A stretch of DNA of 64,000 nt, from positions 1-64,000 of the forward strand of contig JAUNIO010000012.1 of NCBI GenBank assembly GCA_030535355.1, given 5' to 3'. The DNA comes from a bacterium (GTDB lineage: Bacteria > Vulcanimicrobiota > Xenobia > Xenobiales > Xenobiaceae). Under the pieces are notes generated by a model. The model did no database searches and was not told where the DNA came from. It saw nothing but the letters and a program-made list of their open reading frames with translations. The translations under genes were made by a program, and so were the position numbers. Positions 23,897 to 32,344 of the stretch are shown one piece after another; within the stretch, counting starts at the first letter, position 1, and every line of letters begins with the position of its first letter.

Positions 23897-26014
23897 ATGG
23901 CTAAAGATTTCTACGCAGATGCCAGTTTCTATAAAAAGCTTCCCGTAGGTTCTCAGCTTTTAGAAGATGATCTCCTGCTTTTAACCATAGGCGAAACCCT
24001 CAGTGGCAAAACTGCTCTGGTCAACGCTTTAGAGTACAACTGCGTAACTGCCGGGACCTGGCCGGGCAGCACTGTACCCCGCGTAGCCGTTGACGCCGAC
24101 ATCTTAGGGCGCAGGGTACGCGTTTTGGATATGAACGGTGCCCATGGGACCAGCATTAATGAAATAGAAGAGATGGTCCGCCAGGACGGGATCATAGACA
24201 AGCATCACGTCGCCTTGCTCTGCGTCGTAAATGCCGATGCTTTGGCGCGTTCTCTGCCTTTCATCATAGAGCTGACCGAATTAGGTGTACCGCTGGTGGT
24301 AGGTCTGCGCGATTGTGAGAATGCCAAGAACAAAGGGATTATGCTCAATCTGGATGTGATCAGCAACATCCTCGATATTCCCATCTTGACCGACATTGGA
24401 GACCGCGTCCTCAAGCTTGAAGATATAGCCGCAAAAATCTTAGCTACCAATCCTTCGACTTTTACAGTCCGCTATAATAAAGCGGTGGAGACTTCTGTCG
24501 CTGAAGTCATGAGCGAACTCAGCGTCAACACCAACAGATGGTTAGCTATTTCGTCCGTACAGGGACTACAGGTTACAGTCCCCGAAAAAGCCCAGTTAAA
24601 AGCCACGCAGCAAAATATCAGCTGGCGCAGTTCAGGCAGCGATTTCGGAGATATTGTCGTCAATACACGCCTGCAGCTGGCCAACGGCATTCTCCGCGAA
24701 ATAGACTGCCATACCACGGATCTGAATGGTTTCGAAAAGCAAATGAGCGTCCAGCTCAGCAAACCTGCGCTGGGCATTCCCGTTATCTTGCTGACTGCCC
24801 TTGTCATGCTCCATTTGGGCTTTAGTCTGGCCCGTCCCTGGATGGCTTGGATCAATAGTCTGGCCGCCATCACCGCAGGATTTGTGGCGGGATGCAGGCT
24901 GCCCGAACTCGCTCAGTCCGCAATTAACCGCTGCTTGATTGAAGGCTTGGGCAGCTTCCTGTCTGTCATGCCCATGATGTTCGTTTTCTTCTTTGTGCTC
25001 TGTTTCTTAGAAGAAAGCGGTATGGTTGCGCGTTTTGGCCACAGTCTGCGCAGCATTGGGCGGATACTCGGCATCTCAGATCAAGCGCTGACTCCAGCGC
25101 TGCAGTGTACGGCCTGCACAGTCCAGGGCATCAACACCATAGGGCTTCTGCCTTCGCGCAGCAGCCAAACCCGGGCTGCTTTAGCCATTCCCTTTGTGCC
25201 CTGCGTGGGACGCCTAGCAGTTCTCGCCTGTCTGGCCGCTATCTTTTGCCCTGACAAAGCGGCCTACATACTGATCGGCATTTATGCAGGCGGCGTGCTG
25301 CTTACCGCTTTGGCTTTGCTGTTCAACAAATTCTTAGAGCGCAAAATCGTAGATACCAGCGCGGAAGAGACAGAGGAAGAGCGCATAGAGCTGCCTCCCT
25401 GCCGTATTCCCAGCCTGAAAATACTAGTTTCCGCAGCTGGCATCTTAAGCTGGAATTTCTTTGTCACAGCAATTATTCCAGTAATGATAACCTTGCTGGC
25501 CGTCTGGAGTTTAATTACTGTAAATAAAATGGAAATGGTATCCGGCTGGTTTGCCTGGGCTTTTAAGCCTCTGGGATTAGAGAATTGGCGCATGGTTGGC
25601 ACTATTTTATCGGGATTTTTCGCTAAAGAAGCTATGTTAGCCTCAGCAGCTTTAACCTTTTTGGTCAATGATCCCTGTCAGGCCATGACCATTCCTCAGG
25701 CAGGAAGTGCCCTCTGGCAAGCCACTATTACGGCATTCCAGGGCACACTGCAAGCATTTTTGGGCTTTTTCAGCTGGAACGCTGTCCTGAGCAGCGCCAA
25801 TGACGTGCCAGTCAAGCTGGCCAGCAAAATTACCCCTATGTTTAAGCTCAGCCAGATTTCAGCTTTGCTGGTCTTCACAGCGTTCAGCGCTCCATGTGTT
25901 CCGGCCTTTATGGCCTTAGTACGTTCCGCGGGCGGAAAGTACGCCATAATAAACTGGTTTGTTCAGTTTGCTGTGGCTTGGCTGCTGGCCTTAATTGTCT
26001 GCCACGTTGTCTAG
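23897..26014 (+). CDS. feoB: FeoB-like ferrous iron transporter with degenerate G4 motif
   Basis: A 705-residue FeoB. The cytosolic G domain keeps the P-loop GETLSGKT (32-39), the GTWPGSTV switch and DMNG (78-81). The G4 NxxD motif that reads guanine is RDCE (138-141). A helical GDI-like stretch follows (about 190-285). The membrane domain has the two Gate repeats: GLGSFLSVMPMMFVFFFVLCFLEESGMVARFG, then a cysteine-rich loop with LQCTACTVQGI and IPFVPCVGRLAVL, and later the second-half repeat with FAKEAML. It imports Fe2+ in known cases; metal and nucleotide specificity may differ here. It pairs with the His-rich FeoA-like gene. Confidence 0.85.
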   Translation: MAKDFYADASFYKKLPVGSQLLEDDLLLLTIGETLSGKTALVNALEYNCVTAGTWPGSTVPRVAVDADILGRRVRVLDMNGAHGTSINEIEEMVRQDGIIDKHHVALLCVVNADALARSLPFIIELTELGVPLVVGLRDCENAKNKGIMLNLDVISNILDIPILTDIGDRVLKLEDIAAKILATNPSTFTVRYNKAVETSVAEVMSELSVNTNRWLAISSVQGLQVTVPEKAQLKATQQNISWRSSGSDFGDIVVNTRLQLANGILREIDCHTTDLNGFEKQMSVQLSKPALGIPVILLTALVMLHLGFSLARPWMAWINSLAAITAGFVAGCRLPELAQSAINRCLIEGLGSFLSVMPMMFVFFFVLCFLEESGMVARFGHSLRSIGRILGISDQALTPALQCTACTVQGINTIGLLPSRSSQTRAALAIPFVPCVGRLAVLACLAAIFCPDKAAYILIGIYAGGVLLTALALLFNKFLERKIVDTSAEETEEERIELPPCRIPSLKILVSAAGILSWNFFVTAIIPVMITLLAVWSLITVNKMEMVSGWFAWAFKPLGLENWRMVGTILSGFFAKEAMLASAALTFLVNDPCQAMTIPQAGSALWQATITAFQGTLQAFLGFFSWNAVLSSANDVPVKLASKITPMFKLSQISALLVFTAFSAPCVPAFMALVRSAGGKYAIINWFVQFAVAWLLALIVCHVV

Positions 26015-26072
26015 TCAGCAGGATATATTTGCAGACTGCGCGTAAAATTGCCTTTCGGAGGTGACAGAGATA

Positions 26073-27389
26073 ATGGAATTCACATCTCAGGGAGAGAAAC
26101 CCCTGGCAAGAATAGAAAATATAGCCCAATATGAAGGGCAAAGTGTGCGCATTCAAGGCTGGAAATGCAAAGGAAGGCCATCGGGAAAAATTCAGTTCAT
26201 GGAGCTGCGCGACGGAACTGGGAATATCCAGACTGTCATCTTGAAAAACCAAGTTTCTCCAGAACTTTTTGAGACTGCCAAGCATATAGGGCAGGAAACG
26301 TCTTTGGAAGTAGTGGGCACGGTCAATAAAAACGAACGCGCCCCCGGCGGTTATGAGCTGTGCGTTGAAGATATGGCTGTAATTTGCCCGACAGAGGATT
26401 ACCCCATCACACCCAAAGAGCACGGTGTAGATTTCCTAATGGATGTGCGCCATCTATGGCTTCGCTCCAGCAGGCAGAACGCTATTATGCGCATCCGCGC
26501 AGAGATTATGCGCTCAATTTGCGAATGGCTGGATAACAACGGTTTCTTGCGTGTCGATTGCCCAATTTTAACCCCCAATGCCTGTGAAGGGTCCACAACC
26601 CTGTTTGAAACCGATTATTTCGAAGACAAGGCCTATCTATCGCAAAGCGGCCAGCTTTACAACGAAGCCAACGCTATGGCTTTCGGCCGCGTTTACTGCT
26701 TTGGGCCTACCTTCCGCGCTGAAAAATCCAAGACTCGCCGTCACTTAATGGAATTCTGGATGGTCGAGCCGGAAATGGCTTTCTGCGACCAAAAGGAAAA
26801 CATGGAGATTCAGGAGCAGATGCTCTGCCACGTTATCGGCAACGTGCTGAAAAACCGGGGGCGCGAACTGCAGGTTCTAGGCCGGGACGTAGAGAGACTG
26901 CAGCGGGTAAAAGCCCCGTTTAAGCGCCTTTCCTACGATGAAGCTGTAGAATTGCTCCGCTCCAAAGGAGTCGATTTCAAATGGGGCGATGATCTGGGGG
27001 CCACAGATGAGACTATGCTCGCAGAAGACAGCGATACCCCTGTTTTCGTAGTCAACTATCCTTGCGCCTGCAAGGCTTTTTATATGAAGCCCGATCCGCA
27101 GCGCCCGGAAGTGTGTTTGTGCTCCGATATGTTGGCTCCTGAAGGTTACGGCGAGATCATCGGCAGCAGTCAGCGCATCGACGATTACGATCTTCTGGCT
27201 CAGCGCATTAAAGAAAACAATCTTCCCGAAGATGCTTTCAAATGGTATCTGGAGCTGCGCAAATACGGCAGCGTCCCGCATTCTGGATTCGGCCTTGGCA
27301 TCGAGCGCACTGTGGCTTGGATTTGCGGTTTAGATCACGTACGCGAGACAATACCTTACGCTCGTATGCTAACCCGCATCTATCCATAA
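26073..27389 (+). CDS. asnS: Asparaginyl-tRNA synthetase
   Basis: A 438-residue class II synthetase charging tRNA-Asn. It has the N-terminal OB-fold anticodon-binding domain (VRIQGWKCKGRPSGKIQFMELRDGTGNIQTV), motif 2 (CFGPTFRAEKSKTRRHLMEFWMVEPEMAF) and motif 3 (GFGLGIERTVAWICGL). The Asn-type rather than Asp-type spacing supports AsnRS. ATG at 26073 lies eight bases after GGAGGTGA; a GTG at 26061 overlaps that ribosome-binding site and is rejected. The gene stands alone. Confidence 0.93.
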   Translation: MEFTSQGEKPLARIENIAQYEGQSVRIQGWKCKGRPSGKIQFMELRDGTGNIQTVILKNQVSPELFETAKHIGQETSLEVVGTVNKNERAPGGYELCVEDMAVICPTEDYPITPKEHGVDFLMDVRHLWLRSSRQNAIMRIRAEIMRSICEWLDNNGFLRVDCPILTPNACEGSTTLFETDYFEDKAYLSQSGQLYNEANAMAFGRVYCFGPTFRAEKSKTRRHLMEFWMVEPEMAFCDQKENMEIQEQMLCHVIGNVLKNRGRELQVLGRDVERLQRVKAPFKRLSYDEAVELLRSKGVDFKWGDDLGATDETMLAEDSDTPVFVVNYPCACKAFYMKPDPQRPEVCLCSDMLAPEGYGEIIGSSQRIDDYDLLAQRIKENNLPEDAFKWYLELRKYGSVPHSGFGLGIERTVAWICGLDHVRETIPYARMLTRIYP

Positions 27390-27435
27390 CTGCGGTTTAT
27401 CTTATAGCTTATACCGTTTACCTAAAAGCCTGCGG

Positions 27436-27471
27436 CTTCGTTCAGTTGCGCATAGGCACATCTGAACGAAG
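27436..27471. terminator. Hairpin downstream of asnS
   Basis: CTTCGTTCAG (27436-27445) and CTGAACGAAG (27462-27471) make a perfect 10-bp stem with a 16-base loop, 47 bases after the asnS stop. There is no T-run, so a terminator role is uncertain. Confidence 0.45.
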
Positions 27472-27534
27472 CGATTGCCTGCGCACAACCTGCAGTCAGC
27501 GTAAATGTATTTGCTATTTATTAACTGATATGCC

Positions 27535-27618
27535 GTCTTGTACGCGGGCATGAACGTGGCGATAACTGTATATGAGTCAACATTTCCAATGTCATTGAGC
27601 CTTAACTAAATGACATTG
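27535..27618 (+). repeat. Intergenic element family, right half (copy D)
   Basis: From CTTGTACGCGGGCATGAACG to the intact right terminal repeat CCTTAACTAAATGACATTG ending at 27618, which abuts the yebC leader. The left half is missing. Confidence 0.8.
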
Positions 27619-27642
27619 TATAAACAAAGGGAGGTATTATTA

Positions 27643-28386
27643 GTGTCTGGTCACTCAAAATGGCATAATATCCGCCTTAAAAAAGGCAAAGTCGACGCTC
27701 AGCGCGGCAAAATATTCACTAAGATGTCTAAAGACATTTATATGGCTGTTCGCAAAGGCGGTCCCGAGCCTGAAACTAATTTCCTGCTCAAAGTAGCCAT
27801 ACAGCGCGCCCGCGCCGTCAACATGCCCGCTGACAACATTAAACGCGTTATTGAAAAAGCCTCAGGCGGCGGAGAAGCGGAGAACTATGACGAGATTACC
27901 TACGAGGGTTATGGCACTCATGGCGTGGCCATCATCGTAGAGGCCGCCACCAACAACCGCAACCGCACTGCTGCTGACGTGCGTTCTATTTTCTCCAAGC
28001 TGGGCGGCAATTTAGGCGAAAGCGGCTGCGTAGGCTGGATGTTTGACCGCCGTGGAGTTCTGCAGGTACCCGCTGAAGGCGTAGATGAAGAAGAGCTCAT
28101 GATGGCCGCCTTAGAAGCTGGGGCTGTTGACGTGACCAATGAAGGTGAATGCTTTGAAGTACTGACTGAGCCTAAAGACCTGCACAAAGTCAAAGATGGC
28201 GTAGAGGCTGCCGGATACAAGGTTGATGACGTCAACTTCTCACAGATTCCCAAAAACACTGTTGCTCTAAATGTCGATCAGGCTGCCAGTGTTATGCGCA
28301 TCATCGAAAATCTCGAAGATTTGGACGATGTCCAAAATGTCTATTCCAACGGAGATTTCCCTGAAGAGATCATGGACGAGGAATAG
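27643..28386 (+). CDS. yebC: YebC/PmpR-family regulatory or translation-associated protein
   Basis: A 247-residue YebC protein, starting SGHSKWHNIRLKKGKVDAQRGKIFTK and carrying ADNIKRVIEKASGG, YEGYGTHGVAIIVEAATNNRNRTAADVRSIF and GNLGESGCVGWMFDRRG, all standard. YebC members are DNA-binding regulators or ribosome-associated factors that relieve stalling. GTG at 27643 is supported by GGGAGG eight bases upstream; the ATG at 27610 lies inside the terminal repeat of element copy D and is rejected. One base separates its stop from the ruvC start, so it leads the ruvC unit. Confidence 0.93.
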   Translation: MSGHSKWHNIRLKKGKVDAQRGKIFTKMSKDIYMAVRKGGPEPETNFLLKVAIQRARAVNMPADNIKRVIEKASGGGEAENYDEITYEGYGTHGVAIIVEAATNNRNRTAADVRSIFSKLGGNLGESGCVGWMFDRRGVLQVPAEGVDEEELMMAALEAGAVDVTNEGECFEVLTEPKDLHKVKDGVEAAGYKVDDVNFSQIPKNTVALNVDQAASVMRIIENLEDLDDVQNVYSNGDFPEEIMDEE

Positions 28387-28387
28387 C

Positions 28388-28918
28388 ATGATTATCAGCA
28401 GCGGCAATTTCTTGAGCAGTGTGACAGTTTTAGGCATAGATCCGGGAAGCCATCGCTGCGGCTGGAGCATTGTCCAGGGCAGCCCCGGCAATTACACCGC
28501 TTTGGATTACGGCTGCATTACCCCTCCGGCTGAATGTCAGCCGGGGGAGCGTTTGCTCTATATTTATGAGCAGATAAACGATATTATCGAACGTTATCAT
28601 CCCAGCGAATTATCTATCGAAAAATTATTCTTCAATAAAAACATTACCAGCTGTATAGGAGTCGCTGAGGCAAGAGGCGTTGTTTTGCTCTCCGCGCAGC
28701 AGGCGGAGCTGGCCATTAGAGAATACACTCCCGCAGATATAAAAAAAGCCCTCACAGGCAGCGGCAAAGCAACCAAGAAAGAAATTACTTTAATGGTTAT
28801 GGCCTATTTAGGGCTAAAGAAAAAGCCTACTCCCGACGACACAGCCGATGCCCTGGCCATAGCGATCACTCACATCTGCAGCCGCACCCTCAATCCGCTA
28901 TTAACAGCTGCCCAATAA
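28388..28918 (+). CDS. ruvC: Crossover junction endodeoxyribonuclease RuvC
   Basis: A 176-residue Holliday-junction resolvase. Acidic catalytic residues are in LGIDPG (start of the fold), LSIEKLFF, and the C-terminal DDTADALAIA. ATG at 28388 has GAGGAA four bases upstream and gives eleven residues before VLGIDPG; a GTG at about 28420 would match the usual short RuvC N-terminus but lacks a ribosome-binding site. It cuts junctions bound by RuvAB, encoded just downstream. Confidence 0.93.
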   Translation: MIISSGNFLSSVTVLGIDPGSHRCGWSIVQGSPGNYTALDYGCITPPAECQPGERLLYIYEQINDIIERYHPSELSIEKLFFNKNITSCIGVAEARGVVLLSAQQAELAIREYTPADIKKALTGSGKATKKEITLMVMAYLGLKKKPTPDDTADALAIAITHICSRTLNPLLTAAQ

Positions 28919-29026
28919 AGCCATACTACAATACCGTTTTTAAAATTATGTGCGCTGGCGCGAAGCTTACCCAGCTTGATGTTGACAAAAGAACAAATGT
29001 TCACTAAAATGTTTTCCAGAACAGTT

Positions 29027-29250
29027 GAAGGTCATTCAGTTAGCAATTAGCTAACCTGCGAACTATCTGACTCCCCCTAAAGGATGGGAGGGAGAGAAGT
29101 CGCGAATGCGACAGAGGGGGTGCCCAAGACTGTTGGGGAAGCGAGGTCGAACTTGCAGCATGTGCCTGCTTGTGCGCGGGCATGAACGCAACGATAATTG
29201 TATATGAGTCAACATTTCCAATGTCATTGAGGCTTTACTACATGACATTG
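29027..29250 (+). mobile_element. Full-length MITE-like element, copy E (224 bp)
   Basis: A non-coding element between ruvC and ruvA. The ends are imperfect inverted repeats: left AAGGTCATTCAGTTAGC, right read on the other strand CAATGTCATGTAGTAAAGC. It is flanked by CAGAACAGTT (29017-29026) and CAGAACAATT (29251-29260), nine of ten identical, read as a target-site duplication. The core hairpin GTCGC-GAAT-GCGAC is at 29099-29112. No transposase is encoded, so it would need one supplied in trans. Confidence 0.8.
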
Positions 29251-29302
29251 CAGAACAATTAATCTCAAATTTAGCTACGTGGTGTTGTTCTAACGTTTAA
29301 TT

Positions 29303-29890
29303 ATGATTGCAGAACTGAACGGAATTTGCCAGCGCCGCCGCGCTGGCCAAGTGGTAATATCCGTAGGCGGTATAGGATATGCTGTGGCTGTGCCAGAACC
29401 CCTAGCAGATTCTATAGAAGTCGGGCAAGAGTGCACTCTATATACCCATCTTTTAGTGCGCGAAAATGCTATATCTTTGGTTGGCTTCGCCAGTGCCAAC
29501 GAACGCGATTTATTTAACACCTTAATAGGGATCTCCGGCGTCGGTTCTAAATTGGCTCTAAGCATTATTACCAAAATGTCCCCCGGTGCGTTTGTTTCTG
29601 CAGTGCTCGCTAAAGATGAAAAAGCCTTAGTTAAGATTCCGGGATTGGGCAAAAAAGGCGCTAAACGCCTGCTCTTAGAGATGGAAACAAAAATTACTAA
29701 AATTGCCCAAGATTTGCCTCCAGAACCTCTCACGACAGGAAGCGCCGTCAATCCTGAGGCTAAAGCCGTGCTGATGTCTCTGGGCTGCACAGAAGAAGAA
29801 GCGGAAAAAGCCTTGAGTGCTGTACTTGCAGACTTACCAGCCGACGCTGCGGTCAATGACATCGTCATTGCCGCCATGTCAGCCTTATAA
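29303..29890 (+). CDS. ruvA: Holliday junction branch migration protein RuvA
   Basis: A 195-residue RuvA. It has the N-terminal OB fold (VVISVGGIGYAVAVPEPLA, YTHLLVREN), tandem helix-hairpin-helix motifs (LIGISGVGSKLALSII, LVKIPGLGKKGAKRLLLEM) and the C-terminal RuvB-binding three-helix domain (EAKAVLMSLGCTEEEAEKAL). It binds four-way junctions and loads RuvB. No clear Shine-Dalgarno precedes ATG 29303. A mobile element separates it from ruvC, which may uncouple the two. Confidence 0.95.
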   Translation: MIAELNGICQRRRAGQVVISVGGIGYAVAVPEPLADSIEVGQECTLYTHLLVRENAISLVGFASANERDLFNTLIGISGVGSKLALSIITKMSPGAFVSAVLAKDEKALVKIPGLGKKGAKRLLLEMETKITKIAQDLPPEPLTTGSAVNPEAKAVLMSLGCTEEEAEKALSAVLADLPADAAVNDIVIAAMSAL

Positions 29891-30033
29891 TTTATGATAC
29901 CGCTGACTGCCAGACTGTTCCTGACGCCAAGGCTGCGGGAAAGCATACGCATAAAGCCAAACAGCGCCCATACGGGCATAAATAAAAAAAGCGCGCTCGC
30001 TATATTTAGCTGAATTGCGCTGTCCGGGATACA

Positions 30034-30122
30034 GCATCATTTAGATCGCGATTCGCCAACTTGCTAATTATCTAATTCCCCCTTAAGGATGTGAGGGAGA
30101 GACATCGCACACGCGACAGAGG
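30034..30122 (+). repeat. Intergenic element family, left part (copy F), supplying the ruvB ribosome-binding site
   Basis: Starts with a GCATCATTTAG left terminal repeat and carries the CTAATTCCCCC/GTGAGGGAG hairpin and ATCGC-ACAC-GCGAC (30104-30117). It is truncated exactly where AGAGG (30118-30122) serves as the Shine-Dalgarno of ruvB, seven bases before its ATG. Confidence 0.75.
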
Positions 30123-30129
30123 TATTATT

Positions 30130-31140
30130 ATGCCAGAACATATACAGAGGGATATGTCCCCACACAGCCTGCCCGATGACACAGATTGCGGTCTGCGCCC
30201 GCAAAGCTTAGATGAGTACATAGGCCAAAAAGAGACTTTAGCCAATCTGCGCGTGTTCATGGCCGCAGCCCAGCAGCGCCATGAGGCCTTGGATCATCTG
30301 CTTCTTTCAGGGCCTCCGGGATTGGGCAAAACGACTTTAGCTCAATTAATTGCCGCAGAAATGGGCGTCAATTTGCGCGCCACTTCTGGCCCCGCCATCG
30401 AACGCCCCATCGATCTGCTAATTCTGCTGAACAGCCTGCAGCCTTACGATGTACTCTTCATCGATGAGATTCACCGTCTGTCCAGAGTAGTCGAAGAGAT
30501 ACTATATCCCGTCATGGAAGATCTCTCCTTCGACCGCATCCTCAGCAAAGGTGCCGCAGCAGGAGCAGTACGCCACAAAATTGCTCCCTTTACTCTGGTG
30601 GGCGCTACCACTAAGGGAGGTGCCATTTCCTCGCCGCTGCGTTCCCGCTTTGGCATCCTCTTTCAGCTGGAGTTTTATACCCACGATGATTTAGCGGCTA
30701 TCGTCAGACGCTCTGCCAAACTGCTCAATATAGAAATCGATGCCGAAGGCAGTTTAGAGATCGCCAAACGCTGCCGGGGAACTCCGCGCATTGCCAACCG
30801 TTTGATTAAACGCGTGCGCGATTTCGCTCAAGTTAACGGTGATTCTGTCATTACCAAAACAGTTGCCAGCTATGCCTTAGATCGCCTGTCTATCGACGAA
30901 TGCGGTCTAGATCGCCTAGACCGGCTCATTTTAGAACTATTGGTCAACCGCTATAAAGGAGAACCGGTGGGGCTTTCCACCCTAGCTGCTGCCTGTCAGG
31001 AAGAACCCGAAAATCTAGAGGAGGTTTACGAACCTTATCTTTTGGCGGAAGGTTTTATAACCAAGACACCCCGGGGCAGGCAGGCCGCCCAGCGTGCCTA
31101 TGAACACTTAAAACTCACCATTACCCCCCGCAGTAGCTAA
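30130..31140 (+). CDS. ruvB: Holliday junction branch migration ATPase RuvB
   Basis: A 336-residue AAA+ motor. Its features are RPQSLDEYIGQ, Walker A GPPGLGKTTLAQ, Walker B LFIDEIHRL, sensor 1 VGATTKGG, the arginine-finger segment SPLRSRFG and the C-terminal winged helix (GLSTLAAACQEE, GFITKTPRGR). With RuvA it drives branch migration. ATG at 30130 is chosen because AGAGG is seven bases upstream and it gives the usual 336-residue length; an upstream ATG at 30091 lies inside the repeat. Confidence 0.96.
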   Translation: MPEHIQRDMSPHSLPDDTDCGLRPQSLDEYIGQKETLANLRVFMAAAQQRHEALDHLLLSGPPGLGKTTLAQLIAAEMGVNLRATSGPAIERPIDLLILLNSLQPYDVLFIDEIHRLSRVVEEILYPVMEDLSFDRILSKGAAAGAVRHKIAPFTLVGATTKGGAISSPLRSRFGILFQLEFYTHDDLAAIVRRSAKLLNIEIDAEGSLEIAKRCRGTPRIANRLIKRVRDFAQVNGDSVITKTVASYALDRLSIDECGLDRLDRLILELLVNRYKGEPVGLSTLAAACQEEPENLEEVYEPYLLAEGFITKTPRGRQAAQRAYEHLKLTITPRSS

Positions 31141-31415
31141 TACTATTTAGTTAGCGTCTAGCTAACTTGCAAACTATCTGCTTCCCTCTGAGGGTAATGC
31201 CGTTTAGTTAGAGTTTCGCGAACAAGTTATTGTTTGCACCGTCTTCTGTTGCCCTGGCGTTGCGGCAGTTCTGCTAAGCGTAGCATCTGAGCGTAGCGAA
31301 GCAGCGAAGCGGTCAGAAGCTGACGCAAAAAAGCCAGATACCTGAAGTCGAAAGGAAGCTGTGATTCGTTTATCTGTAGTACAGATGCTATACGTTACTT
31401 AACTAAATGACATTG
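31139..31415 (+). mobile_element. Element with family terminal repeats but a different interior (copy G1)
   Basis: The left end (TACTATTTAGTTAGCG and the following TAGCTAACTTGC block) and the right end (CTTAACTAAATGACATTG, 31398-31415) match the family. The middle, about 31190-31397, is unrelated. It begins at the ruvB stop codon. It is followed directly by a second, core-only fragment. Confidence 0.6.
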
Positions 31416-31482
31416 CTAAAGGATGGGAGAGGGGAGAAGCCGAGAATGCGACAGAGGGGGGCAAGAATGTTGGGGAAGCAGG
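31416..31482 (+). repeat. Element core fragment G2 abutting aroK
   Basis: CTAAAGGATGGGAGAG through GCCGA-GAAT-GCGAC and GCAAGAATGTTGGGGAAGC. It ends at the last codons of the minus-strand aroK, so it may act in aroK 3' end formation. Confidence 0.7.
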
Positions 31483-32040
31483 TTAGCAAAGATCGATATA
31501 TTGATCCATAAGCTTATCGAGAATCTTCTGGCGCACATTCAGCAAATCAGCAATCTTTCTGGCGGTTTCCAGAGGAGTTAAATTTGTAGTATCCACGTGT
31601 ATGCGAATTTTATCGTACAGAGCCTGGCGCTGCGCCAGCAGCTTATCTACCTGTTCTTCTATGTCAACATTGTTGAGCAAGGGGCGGCGGTTGGTGCGGC
31701 TCAGACGTTCTAACAAACACTCGCGCTGAGCGTAAAGACATAAGAGCAGGCCGCTGGACTGAAAGGCCTCAAAAACTCTATCGTTGAGCAGAGTCCCGCC
31801 GCCTGTGGCGACTACGCGATTGCCCAAAGCCGCGATCTCTAAACACAGCTCACATTCGCGCTCCCGAAACCAGCCCTCTCCGTGCTGACTAAACATCTTT
31901 TCCACGGTAAGGCCATATTTAAGCTCCAACTCGCTGTCTATGTCAACGAATTTGCGGCCTAGGACTCTAGCTAATTCCTTGCCGATTGTGCTTTTGCCGG
32001 TTCCCATAAATCCCGCCAGATAAATGTTCCGTTTAGCCAT
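31483..32040 (-). CDS. aroK: Shikimate kinase
   Basis: A 185-residue NMP-kinase-fold enzyme phosphorylating shikimate at O3. P-loop GFMGTGKS is at 10-17, DIDSELE carries the shikimate-binding aspartate, then GEGWFRERE with the FRxxE motif, VATGGGTLL for the shikimate-binding glycines, and the lid RTNRRPLL. No convincing ribosome-binding site precedes the ATG. It is divergent from the next gene cluster, which includes aroB and aroQ. Confidence 0.93.
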   Translation of the reverse strand: MAKRNIYLAGFMGTGKSTIGKELARVLGRKFVDIDSELELKYGLTVEKMFSQHGEGWFRERECELCLEIAALGNRVVATGGGTLLNDRVFEAFQSSGLLLCLYAQRECLLERLSRTNRRPLLNNVDIEEQVDKLLAQRQALYDKIRIHVDTTNLTPLETARKIADLLNVRQKILDKLMDQYIDLC

Positions 32041-32344
32041 AAGTATATATATTTATATCTACACGTATTTTTGTCCTTCTTTGCGTTAAAAATAGCGCCC
32101 GTCCTTAGCGCAGAGCACTGCGAACAGCTTCCAGCAGTTAGAAGTTAGCTAACATGAAAACAGTCTAACTATATTAATTTATATTAATAATAATTATCAC
32201 GCAAGGAAGTAGTTGTTTAGTACCGAAAATAATTAAGTTTCAGAGCTGGGAGTATTATGCTTTCAGTGTGTTGGAATCGGCGAACACGGAAGCGCTTTAT
32301 AATTCCGGGTTTTCGTTTTTGTCCCATAGAAAGAGACATATTTT
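32041..32344. other. Divergent promoter region aroK / regulator gene
   Basis: About 300 AT-rich bases. ATATATATTTATATC next to aroK could contain its -10 region, and TATATTAATTTATATTAATAATAATTA near 32170-32200 is very AT-rich. No coding frame, hairpin terminator or family repeat core was seen. Confidence 0.4.

Noticed and set aside
29027-29250. Insertion sequence with transposase
   Set aside because: No open frame of useful size in 224 bases; it can only be a non-autonomous element.
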